NCBI GenBank assembly: GCA_047602125.1
Contig: JASGIB010000001.1
Location: 2,108,001-2,172,000 of the forward strand
DNA length: 64,000 nucleotides
Direction: 5' to 3'
Origin: Pseudoluteimonas sp047602125
GTDB lineage: Bacteria > Pseudomonadota > Gammaproteobacteria > Xanthomonadales > Xanthomonadaceae
The notes under the pieces were generated by a model that saw only the letters and a program-made list of their open reading frames with translations, had not been told where the DNA came from and ran no database searches. The first letter of the stretch is position 1, and each line of letters opens with the position of its first letter. The translations under genes were made by a program, and so were the position numbers. Below, in pieces: positions 52,691 through 61,601 of the stretch.

Positions 52691-53011
52691 ATGAACCTGT
52701 TCAAGACCGCCTGCACGACCCTGCTGCTCTCGCTGGCCTTCGCCGGCAGCGCCTTCGCCGCCGACAAGGTCAACCTCAACACGGCCGATGCCGCCACACT
52801 CGACCGCGTGCTGGTCAACGTCGGCCCGGCCAAGGCCGAGGCCATCGTCGATTACCGCAAGCAGCACGGCGCCTTCCACAGCCCGGAAGAGCTGGCCATG
52901 GTCAAGGGCATCGGCCTGAAGACCGTCGAGAAGAACCGCGACCGCATCATCGTCGCCCCGGCGCGTCCCGTCGCCCCGGCCGCCAAGCCGGGCGCGGTCG
53001 CCAAGCGCTGA
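52691..53011 (+). CDS. ComEA-like helix-hairpin-helix exported protein
   Basis: A 106-residue protein: signal MNLFKTACTTLLLSLAFAGSAFA, then a helix-hairpin-helix domain, KVNLNTADAATLDRVLVNVGPAKAEAIVDYRKQHGAFHSPEELAMVKGIGLKTVEKNRDRI, and a proline/alanine-rich tail. Close to ComEA, the periplasmic DNA-binding protein of natural transformation; together with pilT/pilU in this window it suggests competence. Other short HhH proteins of this type have unknown roles. Confidence 0.87.
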   Translation: MNLFKTACTTLLLSLAFAGSAFAADKVNLNTADAATLDRVLVNVGPAKAEAIVDYRKQHGAFHSPEELAMVKGIGLKTVEKNRDRIIVAPARPVAPAAKPGAVAKR

Positions 53012-53032
53012 TCCGCGGCGGATCCGAACCCG

Positions 53033-53064
53033 CTCCCGGTCGCGGCGACGCGGCCGGGAGTTTT
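53033..53064 (+). terminator. Terminator after the ComEA-like gene
   Basis: CTCCCGGTCGCG-GCGA-CGCGGCCGGGAG stem (one mismatch) followed by TTTT, about 22 bases past the stop. Confidence 0.75.
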
Positions 53065-53108
53065 CGTTCCCGGCCCATCGAATACGCGGCCGGGCCTACA
53101 CTCGGGGC

Positions 53109-53702
53109 ATGGGCGAACCGCTTTCCCGCATCGTTCCCGCCAACGAGTACCAGCGCGTGCGCTGGAAGAACGGCCTCGGATGGACGCGCGAAATCGCGCG
53201 CTTCCCCGACGCCGACGATTGGGACTGGCGGTTGTCGATCGCCGAGATCGAACGCGACGCGGAGTTCTCCGCCTTTCCCGGCATCGAGCGCGAACTGGTG
53301 CTGTTGTCGGGCAACGGCGTGCGGCTGGTCTTCGACGACGGCGAAACGCATGAACTGCATCCGCCCCACGACCGGCTGCGCTTCGCCGGCGAACGCAAGC
53401 TGCGCGGCGAGCTGATCGACGGTCCCACCCACGACTTCAACCTGATGTGGCGACGCGAACGGCTCGATGCGCAACTCTGGCACCGGCCGCTGGTGGGCAC
53501 GATGGTGCTGTTCGTCGATGCCGGCGAAACCTGGGCCGTGCATCTGCTGGCGGGCGAAGCGCGCTTTGCGGACGCCTCCGGCCTGGGCCGGATGGAGGCG
53601 GGCGACACCGCGTTGCTGCACGCGGGCGGCGAACGCGTGCGCCACGTACTCGATGGCGCCGGCGAAGTCCTGCTGGTTCGATTGCAGCCTAGATCTGGCT
53701 AG
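53109..53702 (+). CDS. HutD/Ves family protein
   Basis: A 197-residue cupin-like HutD/Ves protein: SRIVPANEYQRVRWKNGLGWTREIARFPD, WDWRLSIAEIERDAEFSAFPGIERELVLLSG, GPTHDFNLMWRRE. HutD is linked to histidine use, while Ves is a cold-induced E. coli protein; no hut genes are here, so the pathway is unknown. It overlaps the convergent PepSY gene by 4 bases. Confidence 0.88.
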   Translation: MGEPLSRIVPANEYQRVRWKNGLGWTREIARFPDADDWDWRLSIAEIERDAEFSAFPGIERELVLLSGNGVRLVFDDGETHELHPPHDRLRFAGERKLRGELIDGPTHDFNLMWRRERLDAQLWHRPLVGTMVLFVDAGETWAVHLLAGEARFADASGLGRMEAGDTALLHAGGERVRHVLDGAGEVLLVRLQPRSG

Positions 53703-54379
53703 AGCAGCGCCGGGATCACGACCAGCAAGAACGCTGCGGACGATACGCAGAACACGCTCAGCAGCATCTGCCGGTAGCTGCGGCCGCGCGCCCACATCCA
53801 GATGCCGGACAGGCCGAGCAGCACCATCGCGATGGCGAAACTGTCGGACAGCACGCGCCAGCCGATGCCGCCACCAACGGTCTTGTGCAAGCGGTTGATG
53901 GCGGCGAGGAAACTCTGGTGGCTACGCTTGAGTTCGGCTTGGTCGCCGCCGGGCGTGTATTCAAGTTGCCAGGAATCGGCGGCGGTGCCGCCGGAAAGAT
54001 TCCACTTCGGCGCGGGCGCATCGCCGCCGCGCTGGCCGCGCGGTTCCCCGCGTTCGCCGCCGCGGCCGCCGGGACCGCCCTTGCGGATGGACTGCACGTC
54101 GAGGTGCTGCGTGCGCTGCAGCCAGAGCGAGAGTTGTTCCGGGCTCGTGCGCGCTTCGGCCGGGATCTGCAGCACGCTCGAACCGGTCTCGCTGCTCTTG
54201 CCCTGCGGCCATGCGTTTTCGCCGATGCGATGGTTCAGCACCAGGCCGGTGCTGCCGTACAGCACCGCGGCCAGCGCGCCCCAGGCGCCGATCCACAGGT
54301 GGATTTGCCGGATCCAGCGATAGCTCTTGTGGTGGTTGAAGATCGCGGGGCCGCGCTTGGCCTGTGCATTCGGATTCAT
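53699..54379 (-). CDS. PepSY-associated membrane protein
   Basis: A 226-residue inner-membrane protein with an N-terminal helix (IHLWIGAWGALAAVLYGSTGLVLNHR), a periplasmic PepSY-like part, the glycine-rich low-complexity stretch GGPGGRGGERGEPRGQRGG, and two C-terminal helices (GWRVLSDSFAIAMVLLGLSGIWMWARG and LLSVFCVSSAAFLLVVIPALL). The PepSY_TM type is common beside TonB receptor genes and is implicated in iron release or reduction. Likely third gene of the iron operon. Confidence 0.85.
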   Translation of the reverse strand: MNPNAQAKRGPAIFNHHKSYRWIRQIHLWIGAWGALAAVLYGSTGLVLNHRIGENAWPQGKSSETGSSVLQIPAEARTSPEQLSLWLQRTQHLDVQSIRKGGPGGRGGERGEPRGQRGGDAPAPKWNLSGGTAADSWQLEYTPGGDQAELKRSHQSFLAAINRLHKTVGGGIGWRVLSDSFAIAMVLLGLSGIWMWARGRSYRQMLLSVFCVSSAAFLLVVIPALL

Positions 54380-54418
54380 CGGATCGTCGTCTATTCCCGG
54401 GAATGGAACGTTGGGCGT

Positions 54419-55096
54419 TCAGGTCTCGGCCCATTGCCGCAGCAGGTTGTGGTACACGCCGGTGAGCCGCAGCACCGCCTCGGCATCGGCGCCATCGGCG
54501 CGCAGCCGTTCGATCGCCCCGTCCATCTCGAACAGCATGCCGCGGCGCGCATCGTCGCGGACCATGCTTTGCACCCAGAAGAACGAAGCCAGGCGCGCGC
54601 CGCGCGTCACCGGCGCGACCCGGTGCAGGCTGCTCGACGGGTACAGGATCAGGTCGCCGGCGGGCAACTTCACCTCGTGCTCGCCGTAGGTGTCGCTGAC
54701 GAGGAGTTCGCCGCCGTCGTATTCGCCGGGATCGTTGAGGAACAACGTGCACGACACGTCCGAACGCACGTGGCCGCCGTCGCCCGCGCGCATCACCGCG
54801 CCATCGACGTGGAAGCCGTATTCGCCGCCGCCCTGGTAGCGGTTGAAGCGCGGCGGCAGCGTCTTCAGCGGCAGCGCCGCGGCGAAGTACAGCGGACTGC
54901 GCGCCAGCGCCGCGAGCACGATGCGCGCCAGTTCGGCGCGTACCGGCGAGGCTTCGGGCAACTGTTCGTTGCGCTTCACCCGCGCGCCCTGCGCGCCGAC
55001 GGTCTCGCGGCCGTCGGTCCAGTCCGCGGCGCCAAGCGCACCGCGAAGGTGCGCCAGTTCGTCGCGGCCCAGGATGTTCGGTATGTGCAGCAGCAT
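54419..55096 (-). CDS. piuC: Fe(II)/2-oxoglutarate-dependent dioxygenase PiuC-like (YbiX)
   Basis: A 225-residue dioxygenase with the jelly-roll iron site: FHVDGAVM (H, D) and LYPSSSLHRVAPVTRGARLASFFW (His and 2-oxoglutarate-binding Arg). Such PKHD-type hydroxylases are regularly encoded next to Fiu/PiuA-type TonB receptors and are iron regulated. The substrate is unknown. It starts 25 bases after the receptor stop. Confidence 0.92.
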   Translation of the reverse strand: MLLHIPNILGRDELAHLRGALGAADWTDGRETVGAQGARVKRNEQLPEASPVRAELARIVLAALARSPLYFAAALPLKTLPPRFNRYQGGGEYGFHVDGAVMRAGDGGHVRSDVSCTLFLNDPGEYDGGELLVSDTYGEHEVKLPAGDLILYPSSSLHRVAPVTRGARLASFFWVQSMVRDDARRGMLFEMDGAIERLRADGADAEAVLRLTGVYHNLLRQWAET

Positions 55097-55121
55097 GCGT
55101 TGGCCCGGGTGGGTGCAGTCC

Positions 55122-57431
55122 TCAGAAACGGTAGTCGAGGCTGAGCAGGAACGAGCGCGGCGCCCCGGGCAGGTAACGGTAGCCGCTCTTGTTGATGGAG
55201 GCCACGTACTTCTTGTCGAACAGGTTGTAGGCGTTGAGGCGGATGTCCAGCCTGTCGTTCACCGGATACGACACGATCGCATCCCACACTGTCCACGACT
55301 TGGTGAACGCGGGCGTGCCCACCGCGCCGTCGGTGCCGCGGTGCAGGCCTTCGTTGTAGCGCAGACCGCCGCCGACGGTCAGGCCGAACGGCAGGCGGTA
55401 GGTGGTCCAGCCGGTGAAGCTGTCGCCCGGGGTGTAGGCCAGGTCGAGCGAACCGTCGGAAGTGACCGGCGGGCCCTGTTCGACCGTCGCGTCCTGGTGG
55501 GTGTAACCGGCCGACACCGACCAGTCGTCGGTGATGTTGCCGACAGCGGACAGCTCGACGCCCTTCACCCGCTTCTCGCCCTGCTGGTAGAAGCCGCCGA
55601 TGCCGTCGCTGATCACCTCGTTGCTGACCGTGGTCTGGAACAGCGCCATGTCCAGGGCGAGGGTGTCGTCGAGCAGCGACCACTTGGCGCCGACCTCGAA
55701 GGTCTTCGCTTCCTGCGGGTCGTAGGCGATGTTGTTGGCGCTGTTCGTCGCATCGCTGAGCTGGAAGTTGGCGCCGCCGGGCGGTTGCTGCGAGATCGCG
55801 TAATCCGCGTACAGACTCACGTCCTCGCTAGGCTTGTACACCGCGCCGAGTTTCCAGTTGAACAGCGTGTCCGAATCGCTGAAGTCGGCGGTGGAGACGA
55901 TGGTGCCGTCCGCGGTTCCGGCCGGGCAGGCTACCCCGCCGCGCGGAACCGGCGTCGCGGTCGTGCAGACGGCATTCGCCGAATAATCGGTCTTGTAGTG
56001 ATCCAGGCGCAGGCCGGCGGTGAGCAGGAAGCGCTCGCCGAACTTCAGCGTGTCGAACGCGTAGGCGGACGTGGTGTCGGTCTTGCCGCGCGACCGCGCG
56101 CCGTTGCGGCCCCAGGCCAGCCCGGTGGCGTTCCAGTCCGGATCGTAGAGGTTGGCCGGCGTCCAGGCGCTGCCGGCGACGACCGCCACGGTCGGCTGGT
56201 ACTGCTCTTCGCGCGCGAATTCCAGGCCGGTGCTGAGGTTGTGTTCGACGCCGCCGGTGGCGAAGTCCGCGCGCAGGTTCAACTGGTCGGTGAGGATCTT
56301 GTTCTCGACCTGCTTCAGCGTCGGCAGGCCGCGCGCCAGGGTGCAGGTCGACAGATCGGCCGGATCGGCGCAGAGCGTGCCGACGTTGTCGCTCCTGAAC
56401 GATGTCAGCAGGTAGTCCTGATCGGTCTTGCCCCAGCGCGCGATGTTGCTCAGGCGCACGTTGTCCGAGACATCGTGCTCGAAGCGCAACGTCGCCATCC
56501 GCGCGGTCACGTCGTCGTGGTCGGCACGGGTGCCGTAGAAGTTCTGCGGATCGACAGGATGCCCGGAAAGGTTCTCCATCCCCGGCTGCGGTTCCCATCC
56601 CGGCAGGCCGATCGTGGGCACGAAGCCGTCGGGCACGTTGTCCTGCTTCACGTACAGCAGGTCGATCCAGAAGCGCGTGTCGGTGCCCAGGCCGAAGCCG
56701 AGCGAGGGCGCGATGCCCCAGCGGCTGTTGTTGACGTGGTCGCGGCCGGGGACGTCGCTGTCCTGCCACATCGCGTTGATGCGCAGCGCGGAGGTTTCGC
56801 CAAGCGCCTGGTTCCAGTCGGCGGTCGTGCGTTTCTGGCCGTCGGTACCGGCGGAAACCGTGCCCGAAACCGCCTCGCCCAGCTTCGCTTGCTTGCTCAC
56901 CAGGTTGATCGCGCCGGTCGGCGCGGAACGGCCGTTATCGGTGCCGGCCGGGCCCTTCAGCACTTCCACCTGTTCGATGTTGAACACGTCGCGCGAAATG
57001 CTGCCGAGGTCGCGCACGCCATCGACGAACAGGCTGCCCGAGGTGTCGAAGCCGCGCATGTAGATCGCGTCGCCGGTGTTGGTCGAGCCGTTTTCGCCGG
57101 CGTAGAACGTGCCGACGCCCGGGGTATTGCGCAGCGCATCGGTGAGCGAAGTCGCGCCCTGCTGGTTGAACAGGTCGCTGCTGATGACCTGGATGGTCTG
57201 CGGCGTGTCCTGCAACGGCTGGGTGTACTTCGGCGAAGAGGACTTGTCGACGACAGGCGAGCGCTTCCCGACCACTTCCACCTTGTCGAGGGTGGCCGAA
57301 TCGCGGTTCCCGCCGTCGGCGCCGTCCGCGTCGGCGGCATGGGCCGCGACCGGGAGGGCCATCGCCAAGCTGGCGGCGAGGGTGGCGACGGGCAGGGCGG
57401 CGGCGTGCTTGCGGGAGCGGACGTAGCGCAT
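55122..57431 (-). CDS. TonB-dependent catecholate siderophore receptor (Fiu/PiuA-like)
   Basis: A 769-residue outer-membrane receptor: signal peptide ending about residue 32 (VATLAASLAMALPVAAHA), plug with PQTIQVISSDLFNQQGATSLTDALRNTPGVG and MRGFDTSGSLFVDGVRDLGSI, then a 22-stranded barrel ending with the terminal aromatic FLLSLDYRF. The linkage to a PiuC dioxygenase and PepSY protein fits the Fiu/PiuA subgroup, which takes up iron-catecholates and lets some siderophore antibiotics in. A Fur-like box precedes it. Confidence 0.92.
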   Translation of the reverse strand: MRYVRSRKHAAALPVATLAASLAMALPVAAHAADADGADGGNRDSATLDKVEVVGKRSPVVDKSSSPKYTQPLQDTPQTIQVISSDLFNQQGATSLTDALRNTPGVGTFYAGENGSTNTGDAIYMRGFDTSGSLFVDGVRDLGSISRDVFNIEQVEVLKGPAGTDNGRSAPTGAINLVSKQAKLGEAVSGTVSAGTDGQKRTTADWNQALGETSALRINAMWQDSDVPGRDHVNNSRWGIAPSLGFGLGTDTRFWIDLLYVKQDNVPDGFVPTIGLPGWEPQPGMENLSGHPVDPQNFYGTRADHDDVTARMATLRFEHDVSDNVRLSNIARWGKTDQDYLLTSFRSDNVGTLCADPADLSTCTLARGLPTLKQVENKILTDQLNLRADFATGGVEHNLSTGLEFAREEQYQPTVAVVAGSAWTPANLYDPDWNATGLAWGRNGARSRGKTDTTSAYAFDTLKFGERFLLTAGLRLDHYKTDYSANAVCTTATPVPRGGVACPAGTADGTIVSTADFSDSDTLFNWKLGAVYKPSEDVSLYADYAISQQPPGGANFQLSDATNSANNIAYDPQEAKTFEVGAKWSLLDDTLALDMALFQTTVSNEVISDGIGGFYQQGEKRVKGVELSAVGNITDDWSVSAGYTHQDATVEQGPPVTSDGSLDLAYTPGDSFTGWTTYRLPFGLTVGGGLRYNEGLHRGTDGAVGTPAFTKSWTVWDAIVSYPVNDRLDIRLNAYNLFDKKYVASINKSGYRYLPGAPRSFLLSLDYRF

Positions 57432-57471
57432 CGGGGATGGTTCGGCCTGTGGGAGGGGCCGACATTCTAGA

Positions 57472-57486
57472 TGCGAATCATTCGCA
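57472..57486. promoter_or_regulatory. Fur-box-like 7-1-7 inverted repeat
   Basis: TGCGAAT-C-ATTCGCA is a perfect 7-1-7 inverted repeat, the half-site geometry of Fur boxes (TGATAAT-N-ATTATCA type, TGCGAAT variants known in xanthomonads). A further half site, ATCGCAAAT, lies next to it. It is 40 bases upstream of the receptor start and thus probably overlaps its promoter. It lies between the receptor gene and the 3' end of the Rieske gene, so it serves the receptor operon. Confidence 0.75.
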
Positions 57487-57507
57487 ATCGCAAATGGTTT
57501 TCACTCG

Positions 57508-57834
57508 CTATCCGCGGTCGTCTCGGGTCCAGACCGCGCCGTCTTCCACCCTGGTCGGGAATTTCGCCACCGGTGCATAGGCGGGAGCGTTGAGCGCGTG
57601 GCCATCGCGCACGTCGAACTTCGATCCGTGCAGCACGCATTCGATGGTCGCGGCTTCGGCGTCGAACGGTCCCGCGGACAATTCGAAATCCTCGTGGCTG
57701 CAACGGTCCTCGAGCGCGTAGTAATCGCCATCGAGATTCACCACGAGGATCGGGGTATCGCCGTCCCAGGCCACCGCGGTTTCGCCGGGCAGCAGTTCGC
57801 CGGTCGCGCAGACGCGCACCCAGCGTTCGCTCAT
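57508..57834 (-). CDS. Rieske [2Fe-2S] protein, 108 aa
   Basis: A small Rieske ferredoxin-like protein. Ligand motifs CSHEDF (C-x-H) and CVLHGSKFDV (C-x2-H) are both intact. The sequence begins with WVRVCATGELLPGETAVAWDG, typical of NirD/ferredoxin subunits of ring-hydroxylating dioxygenases. No oxygenase gene is near; it is the last gene of the suf operon and overlaps the acetyltransferase as ATGA, as in other xanthomonads. It may be an electron carrier or a client of the Suf machinery. Confidence 0.9.
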   Translation of the reverse strand: MSERWVRVCATGELLPGETAVAWDGDTPILVVNLDGDYYALEDRCSHEDFELSAGPFDAEAATIECVLHGSKFDVRDGHALNAPAYAPVAKFPTRVEDGAVWTRDDRG

Positions 57835-58355
57835 AGCGCCTTCTCCAGCACTTCGAAGCGCAGGTCGTCGCGCTTCGGGATGCCGAAGCGCGAATCGGTG
57901 GCGGGGAAGGGCTTCTTGATGCCGGTGCGGCGGTAACCGCGGCGTTCGTAATACGCGATCAGTTCCTCGCGCACGTCGATCACGGTCATGCGCATCGCCG
58001 GCAGTCTCCAGTCCTCGCGCACCACGCGTTCCGCCTCGGCCAGCAACTGCTTGCCCAAGCCCGCGCCCTGCAGGTCGGGGCGGATGGAGAACATGCCGAA
58101 ATAGCCGGCACCGTCCTCGATGCTCACGTGCGCGCAGCCGAGCAGCACGCCATCGCGTTCGGCCAGCAGCACGCGGCTGTCAGCGCGGGTGATGTCGCCG
58201 CGCAGCACTTCCGGATCAATGCGGTTGCCATCGAGCAGGTCGGCTTCGGTGGTCCATCCGGCGCGGCTGGCGTCGCCGCGGTAGGCGGAGGTGACCAGTG
58301 CGACCAGCGCCGGGATGTCGGCTTCGACGGCATCGCGGAACAGGATCCGGTTCAT
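57831..58355 (-). CDS. GNAT family N-acetyltransferase
   Basis: A 174-residue GNAT protein: IPALVALVTSAYRGD (N-terminal substrate strand), AHVSIEDGAGYFGMFSIRPDLQGAGLGKQLLAEAER with the acetyl-CoA pyrophosphate loop Q-x2-G-x-G, and YYERRGYRRTG at the end. The substrate is unknown. The ATG overlaps the sufS stop (ATGA). Conserved position in the suf operon. Confidence 0.88.
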   Translation of the reverse strand: MNRILFRDAVEADIPALVALVTSAYRGDASRAGWTTEADLLDGNRIDPEVLRGDITRADSRVLLAERDGVLLGCAHVSIEDGAGYFGMFSIRPDLQGAGLGKQLLAEAERVVREDWRLPAMRMTVIDVREELIAYYERRGYRRTGIKKPFPATDSRFGIPKRDDLRFEVLEKAL

Positions 58356-59569
58356 GCCAGCAGCGTCCTCGCCTTGCGCAGCGCGGCGACGAAGGCTTCG
58401 ACCTCCGCGTGCGTGTTGTAGAACGCGAACGAGGCGCGGCAGGTGGCGGGCACGCCGTAGAACTGCATCAGCGGATGCGCGCAGTGGTGGCCGGAGCGCA
58501 CCGCCACGCCCTCGAGGTCGAGCAGGGTGGCGAGGTCGTGCGCGTGCGCGCCGTCGAGCAGGAAGCTGACCACCGCGGCCTTGTCCGGCGCGGTGCCGAT
58601 GATGCGCAGTCCGTCGATCTTCGACAATTCTTCGGTCGCGTGCGCCAGCAATTCGGTTTCGCGCGCGGCGACGCTCGCCATGCCGAGCTGCGAAAGGTAA
58701 TCCACGGCCGCGCCGAGGCCGACGTGGCCGGCGATGTTCGGCGTGCCGGCCTCGAACTTGTGCGGCGGGTCGTTGAACACGGTGCCGTCGAAGCGCACTT
58801 CGCGGATCATCTCGCCGCCGCCGAGGAAGGGCGGCATCGCCTCGAGGTGCTCGCGCCGCGCCCACAGCGCGCCGGTGCCCGTCGGGCCGCACATCTTGTG
58901 CCCGGTGAAGGCGTAGAAATCGCAGCCGATCGCGGCGATGTCCACCGGCATGTGCGGCATCGCCTGCGAGCCGTCGACGACGATAGTGATGCCGCGCTTG
59001 CGCGCCTCGCGGCAGATTTCGCGTACCGGATTGATGGTGCCCAGCACGTTCGACACATGCGCCACGCCAAGGATTTTCACGTCCGGCGTCATCGCCGCGC
59101 GCAGCGCATCGAGGTCGAGCGTGCCGTCTTCGCGGATCTCCGCGACCTTGATCGTCGCGCCCGTGCGTTGCGCGACCAGCTGCCACGGCACGATGTTGGC
59201 ATGGTGCTCCATGCGCGTGAGCAGGATTGAGTCGCCGGGCTTGAGCCGCGGCAACGCCCACGAATACGCCACCAGGTTGATCGCGAACGTGGTGCCGCTG
59301 CACAGCACTAGGTCGTCGGCACGGACGTTGGCGAAGGCGGCGAGCTTGTCGCGCGCGGCTTCGTAGGCTTCGGTCGCCTCGCTGCCGAGCGCGTGCACCG
59401 CGCGGCTGACGTTGGCGTTGCGCTGGCGGTAGAAATCGTCGACGGTTTCGATCACCGCTGCCGGCTTCTGCCCGGTGTTCGCGGAGTCCAGGTAGACCAG
59501 CGGCTTGCCGTGCACTTCGCGCCGCAACAGCGGAAAATCCGCGCGGACCGCGTCCCAGTCGATGCTCAC
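58352..59569 (-). CDS. sufS: Cysteine desulfurase SufS
   Basis: PLP enzyme that takes sulphur from cysteine for Fe-S cluster assembly. 405 residues with PLP Lys225 in FYAFTGHKMCGPTGTG, HVSNVLGTINPV, and active Cys363 in RSGHHCAHPLMQFYG (short-loop group II type). The start is GTG 59569, overlapping the sufD stop (GTGA). No sufE gene is visible in the window. Confidence 0.96.
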   Translation of the reverse strand: MSIDWDAVRADFPLLRREVHGKPLVYLDSANTGQKPAAVIETVDDFYRQRNANVSRAVHALGSEATEAYEAARDKLAAFANVRADDLVLCSGTTFAINLVAYSWALPRLKPGDSILLTRMEHHANIVPWQLVAQRTGATIKVAEIREDGTLDLDALRAAMTPDVKILGVAHVSNVLGTINPVREICREARKRGITIVVDGSQAMPHMPVDIAAIGCDFYAFTGHKMCGPTGTGALWARREHLEAMPPFLGGGEMIREVRFDGTVFNDPPHKFEAGTPNIAGHVGLGAAVDYLSQLGMASVAARETELLAHATEELSKIDGLRIIGTAPDKAAVVSFLLDGAHAHDLATLLDLEGVAVRSGHHCAHPLMQFYGVPATCRASFAFYNTHAEVEAFVAALRKARTLLA

Positions 59570-60825
59570 GCCGCGATCCTCGACAACGCGCGGTCCAGCA
59601 CCGCGTCGAGCTGCGCGCGCAGCGTTTCGTCATCGACGCCGGCGACGATCTCGCGGCAGAACGCGGCGGTGAGCAGGCGCCGCGCATCGGCTTCCGGAAT
59701 GCCGCGCGAACGCAGGTAGAACAGCGCGACCGGATCGAGCTGGCCGACGGTCGCGCCGTGCGCGGCCTTCACCTCGTCGGCGTGGATCTCGAGTACGGGT
59801 TGGGTGTCGACCTCCGCGTTCTCCGACAGCAGCAGGTTCTTGTTCGACAGCGCGGCTTCGCTCCCGTCGGCGCCGGCGCGGATCACGATGCCACCATGGA
59901 ACACGGCGCGCGAACGCCCCGCGCCGAGCCCGCGCCACGCGAGCGAGGATGTCGTGTCGCGCGCGATGTGCTCGATGCCAAGGCGGGTATCGACGTGGCG
60001 GCGCCCGTCGGCGAACAGCACGCCGTCGGCGCGCAGCCGGGCACCTTCGCCTTCCAGCCGCACATTGAGTTCGTGCCGCGACAGCGCCGCGCCGAGTTCC
60101 AGGTCGATGCGGCGATAGCCTGCGTCGCGGGCCAGCACCGCGTCGGTGCGCGCGAACAGGGTCGCGCCCAGGGCCTCGTCCTGCAGTCGCGCATGCCGCA
60201 GTGCGCTGCCGGTGGCGAGGTGCACATGCATCAGCGCATTGCCGAGGTTGGCGTGCGCATCCTGCGCGAAGTGGTGTTCGACCACGCTCGCGGACGCGCC
60301 GCGCCGCAGTTCGATGAAATGCCGTGCGTGCCAGGCGCTGTCGGTCCCGGTCGAGGCGCCGACGAATACCAGGTGGATCGGCGTGTCGACGCATACGCTT
60401 TCGTCGATGCGCAGCACCACGCCTTCGCGGGCAAGCGCGGCGTTCAGCCGCGCGAACACCTCGTCTATGCGTTCGAAACGCCTTTCGAGGAAATTCGATT
60501 TGCGTGCATCATCCTGCATCACCTGCGACAGGGGCCGCAATTCGACACCGGCGGGAAGCCCGTCCTTGTCGGAAAAATCTTCCGCGAACACGCCGTTGAC
60601 GAACACCAGTCGCGGCGCGGGAATGCCGGCAAGCAGGGCGGGATCGATCGCGGCGGTTGCCGCCGCAGGCGCGAACGCGCGTCGTTCCAGCGCGCGCAGC
60701 GGCGTGTATTTCCAGCTTTCGCTGCGCGGGCCGGGCAGGCCGTCGCGCAACGCGGCCTCGAGCGCGGCGCGGCGCGCACAGTCGCCTTCGAAGCCCGACG
60801 CCAGCGAATCCAGCAATGCGCTCAT
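59566..60825 (-). CDS. sufD: Fe-S cluster assembly protein SufD
   Basis: Scaffold partner of SufB in the SufBC2D complex. 419 residues; the C-terminal beta-helix and helix show SSLAWRGLGAGRSRAVFHGGIVIRAGADG, NKNLLLSENAEVDTQPVLEIHADEVKAAHGATVGQLD and LFYLRSRGIPEADARRLLTAAFC, conserved in SufD. The N-terminal region has GPRSESWKYTPLRAL. Two bases separate the SufC stop from the sufD ATG region. Confidence 0.95.
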   Translation of the reverse strand: MSALLDSLASGFEGDCARRAALEAALRDGLPGPRSESWKYTPLRALERRAFAPAAATAAIDPALLAGIPAPRLVFVNGVFAEDFSDKDGLPAGVELRPLSQVMQDDARKSNFLERRFERIDEVFARLNAALAREGVVLRIDESVCVDTPIHLVFVGASTGTDSAWHARHFIELRRGASASVVEHHFAQDAHANLGNALMHVHLATGSALRHARLQDEALGATLFARTDAVLARDAGYRRIDLELGAALSRHELNVRLEGEGARLRADGVLFADGRRHVDTRLGIEHIARDTTSSLAWRGLGAGRSRAVFHGGIVIRAGADGSEAALSNKNLLLSENAEVDTQPVLEIHADEVKAAHGATVGQLDPVALFYLRSRGIPEADARRLLTAAFCREIVAGVDDETLRAQLDAVLDRALSRIAA

Positions 60826-60826
60826 G

Positions 60827-61591
60827 TCAGGCGGCCGCCTCCGGCGCCACGCGGTCCTTCACCCATGCGTAGCCGTGCGCTTCCAGTTCCAGCGCGAGCT
60901 CCGGACCGCCGGTTTCGACGATGCGCCCGTCGGCGAGCACATGCACCACGTCCGGCCTGATGTAGTCGAGCAGGCGCTGGTAGTGGGTGATGACGAGGAA
61001 GGCGCGATCGGGCGAACGCAACGCATTCACGCCTTCGGCGACGGACTTCAGCGCATCGATGTCGAGGCCGGAATCGGTTTCGTCGAGGATCGCCAGCTTC
61101 GGTTCCAGCACCGCGAGCTGGAAGATTTCGTTGCGCTTCTTCTCGCCGCCGGAGAAACCTTCGTTCACGCCGCGGTTGAGCAGGGTGTCGGGCAGGTGCA
61201 GCACCTTGATCTTCTCGCGCACCAGCTTGAGGAACTGCATGGAATCCAGTTCCGGCTCGCCGCGCGCCTTGCGTTGCGCGTTGAGCGCGCTGCGCAGGAA
61301 GTAGGTGTTGTTCACGCCCGGGATCTCGACCGGGTACTGGAAGGCGAGGAACATGCCTGCGGCGGCGCGTTCCTCCGGTTCGAGTTCAAGCAGCGGCTTG
61401 CCGTCGAATTCGACCGAACCCGCGGTGACTTCGTAGCCGTCGCGCCCGGCGAGGATGTTGCCGAGCGTGGACTTGCCGGCGCCGTTCGGGCCCATGATCG
61501 CGTGCACTTCGCCGGGCTTCACCTCGAGCGAGAGGCCCTTGAGGATTTCGCGGCCGGCGACGGACGCGTGGAGGTTTTCGATCTTCAGCAT
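60827..61591 (-). CDS. sufC: Fe-S cluster assembly ATPase SufC
   Basis: ABC-type ATPase of the SufBC2D scaffold. 254 residues: Walker A GPNGAGKSTLGN, Q-loop FQYPVEIPGVNN, ABC signature FSGGEKKRNEIFQLA, Walker B LAILDETDSGLDIDAL, H-loop VITHYQRLL. Complete, with a start at ATG 61591. A kelch-repeat gene separates it from sufB, with a 10-base gap. Confidence 0.97.
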   Translation of the reverse strand: MLKIENLHASVAGREILKGLSLEVKPGEVHAIMGPNGAGKSTLGNILAGRDGYEVTAGSVEFDGKPLLELEPEERAAAGMFLAFQYPVEIPGVNNTYFLRSALNAQRKARGEPELDSMQFLKLVREKIKVLHLPDTLLNRGVNEGFSGGEKKRNEIFQLAVLEPKLAILDETDSGLDIDALKSVAEGVNALRSPDRAFLVITHYQRLLDYIRPDVVHVLADGRIVETGGPELALELEAHGYAWVKDRVAPEAAA

Positions 61592-61601
61592 GTTCGGTCG
61601 C

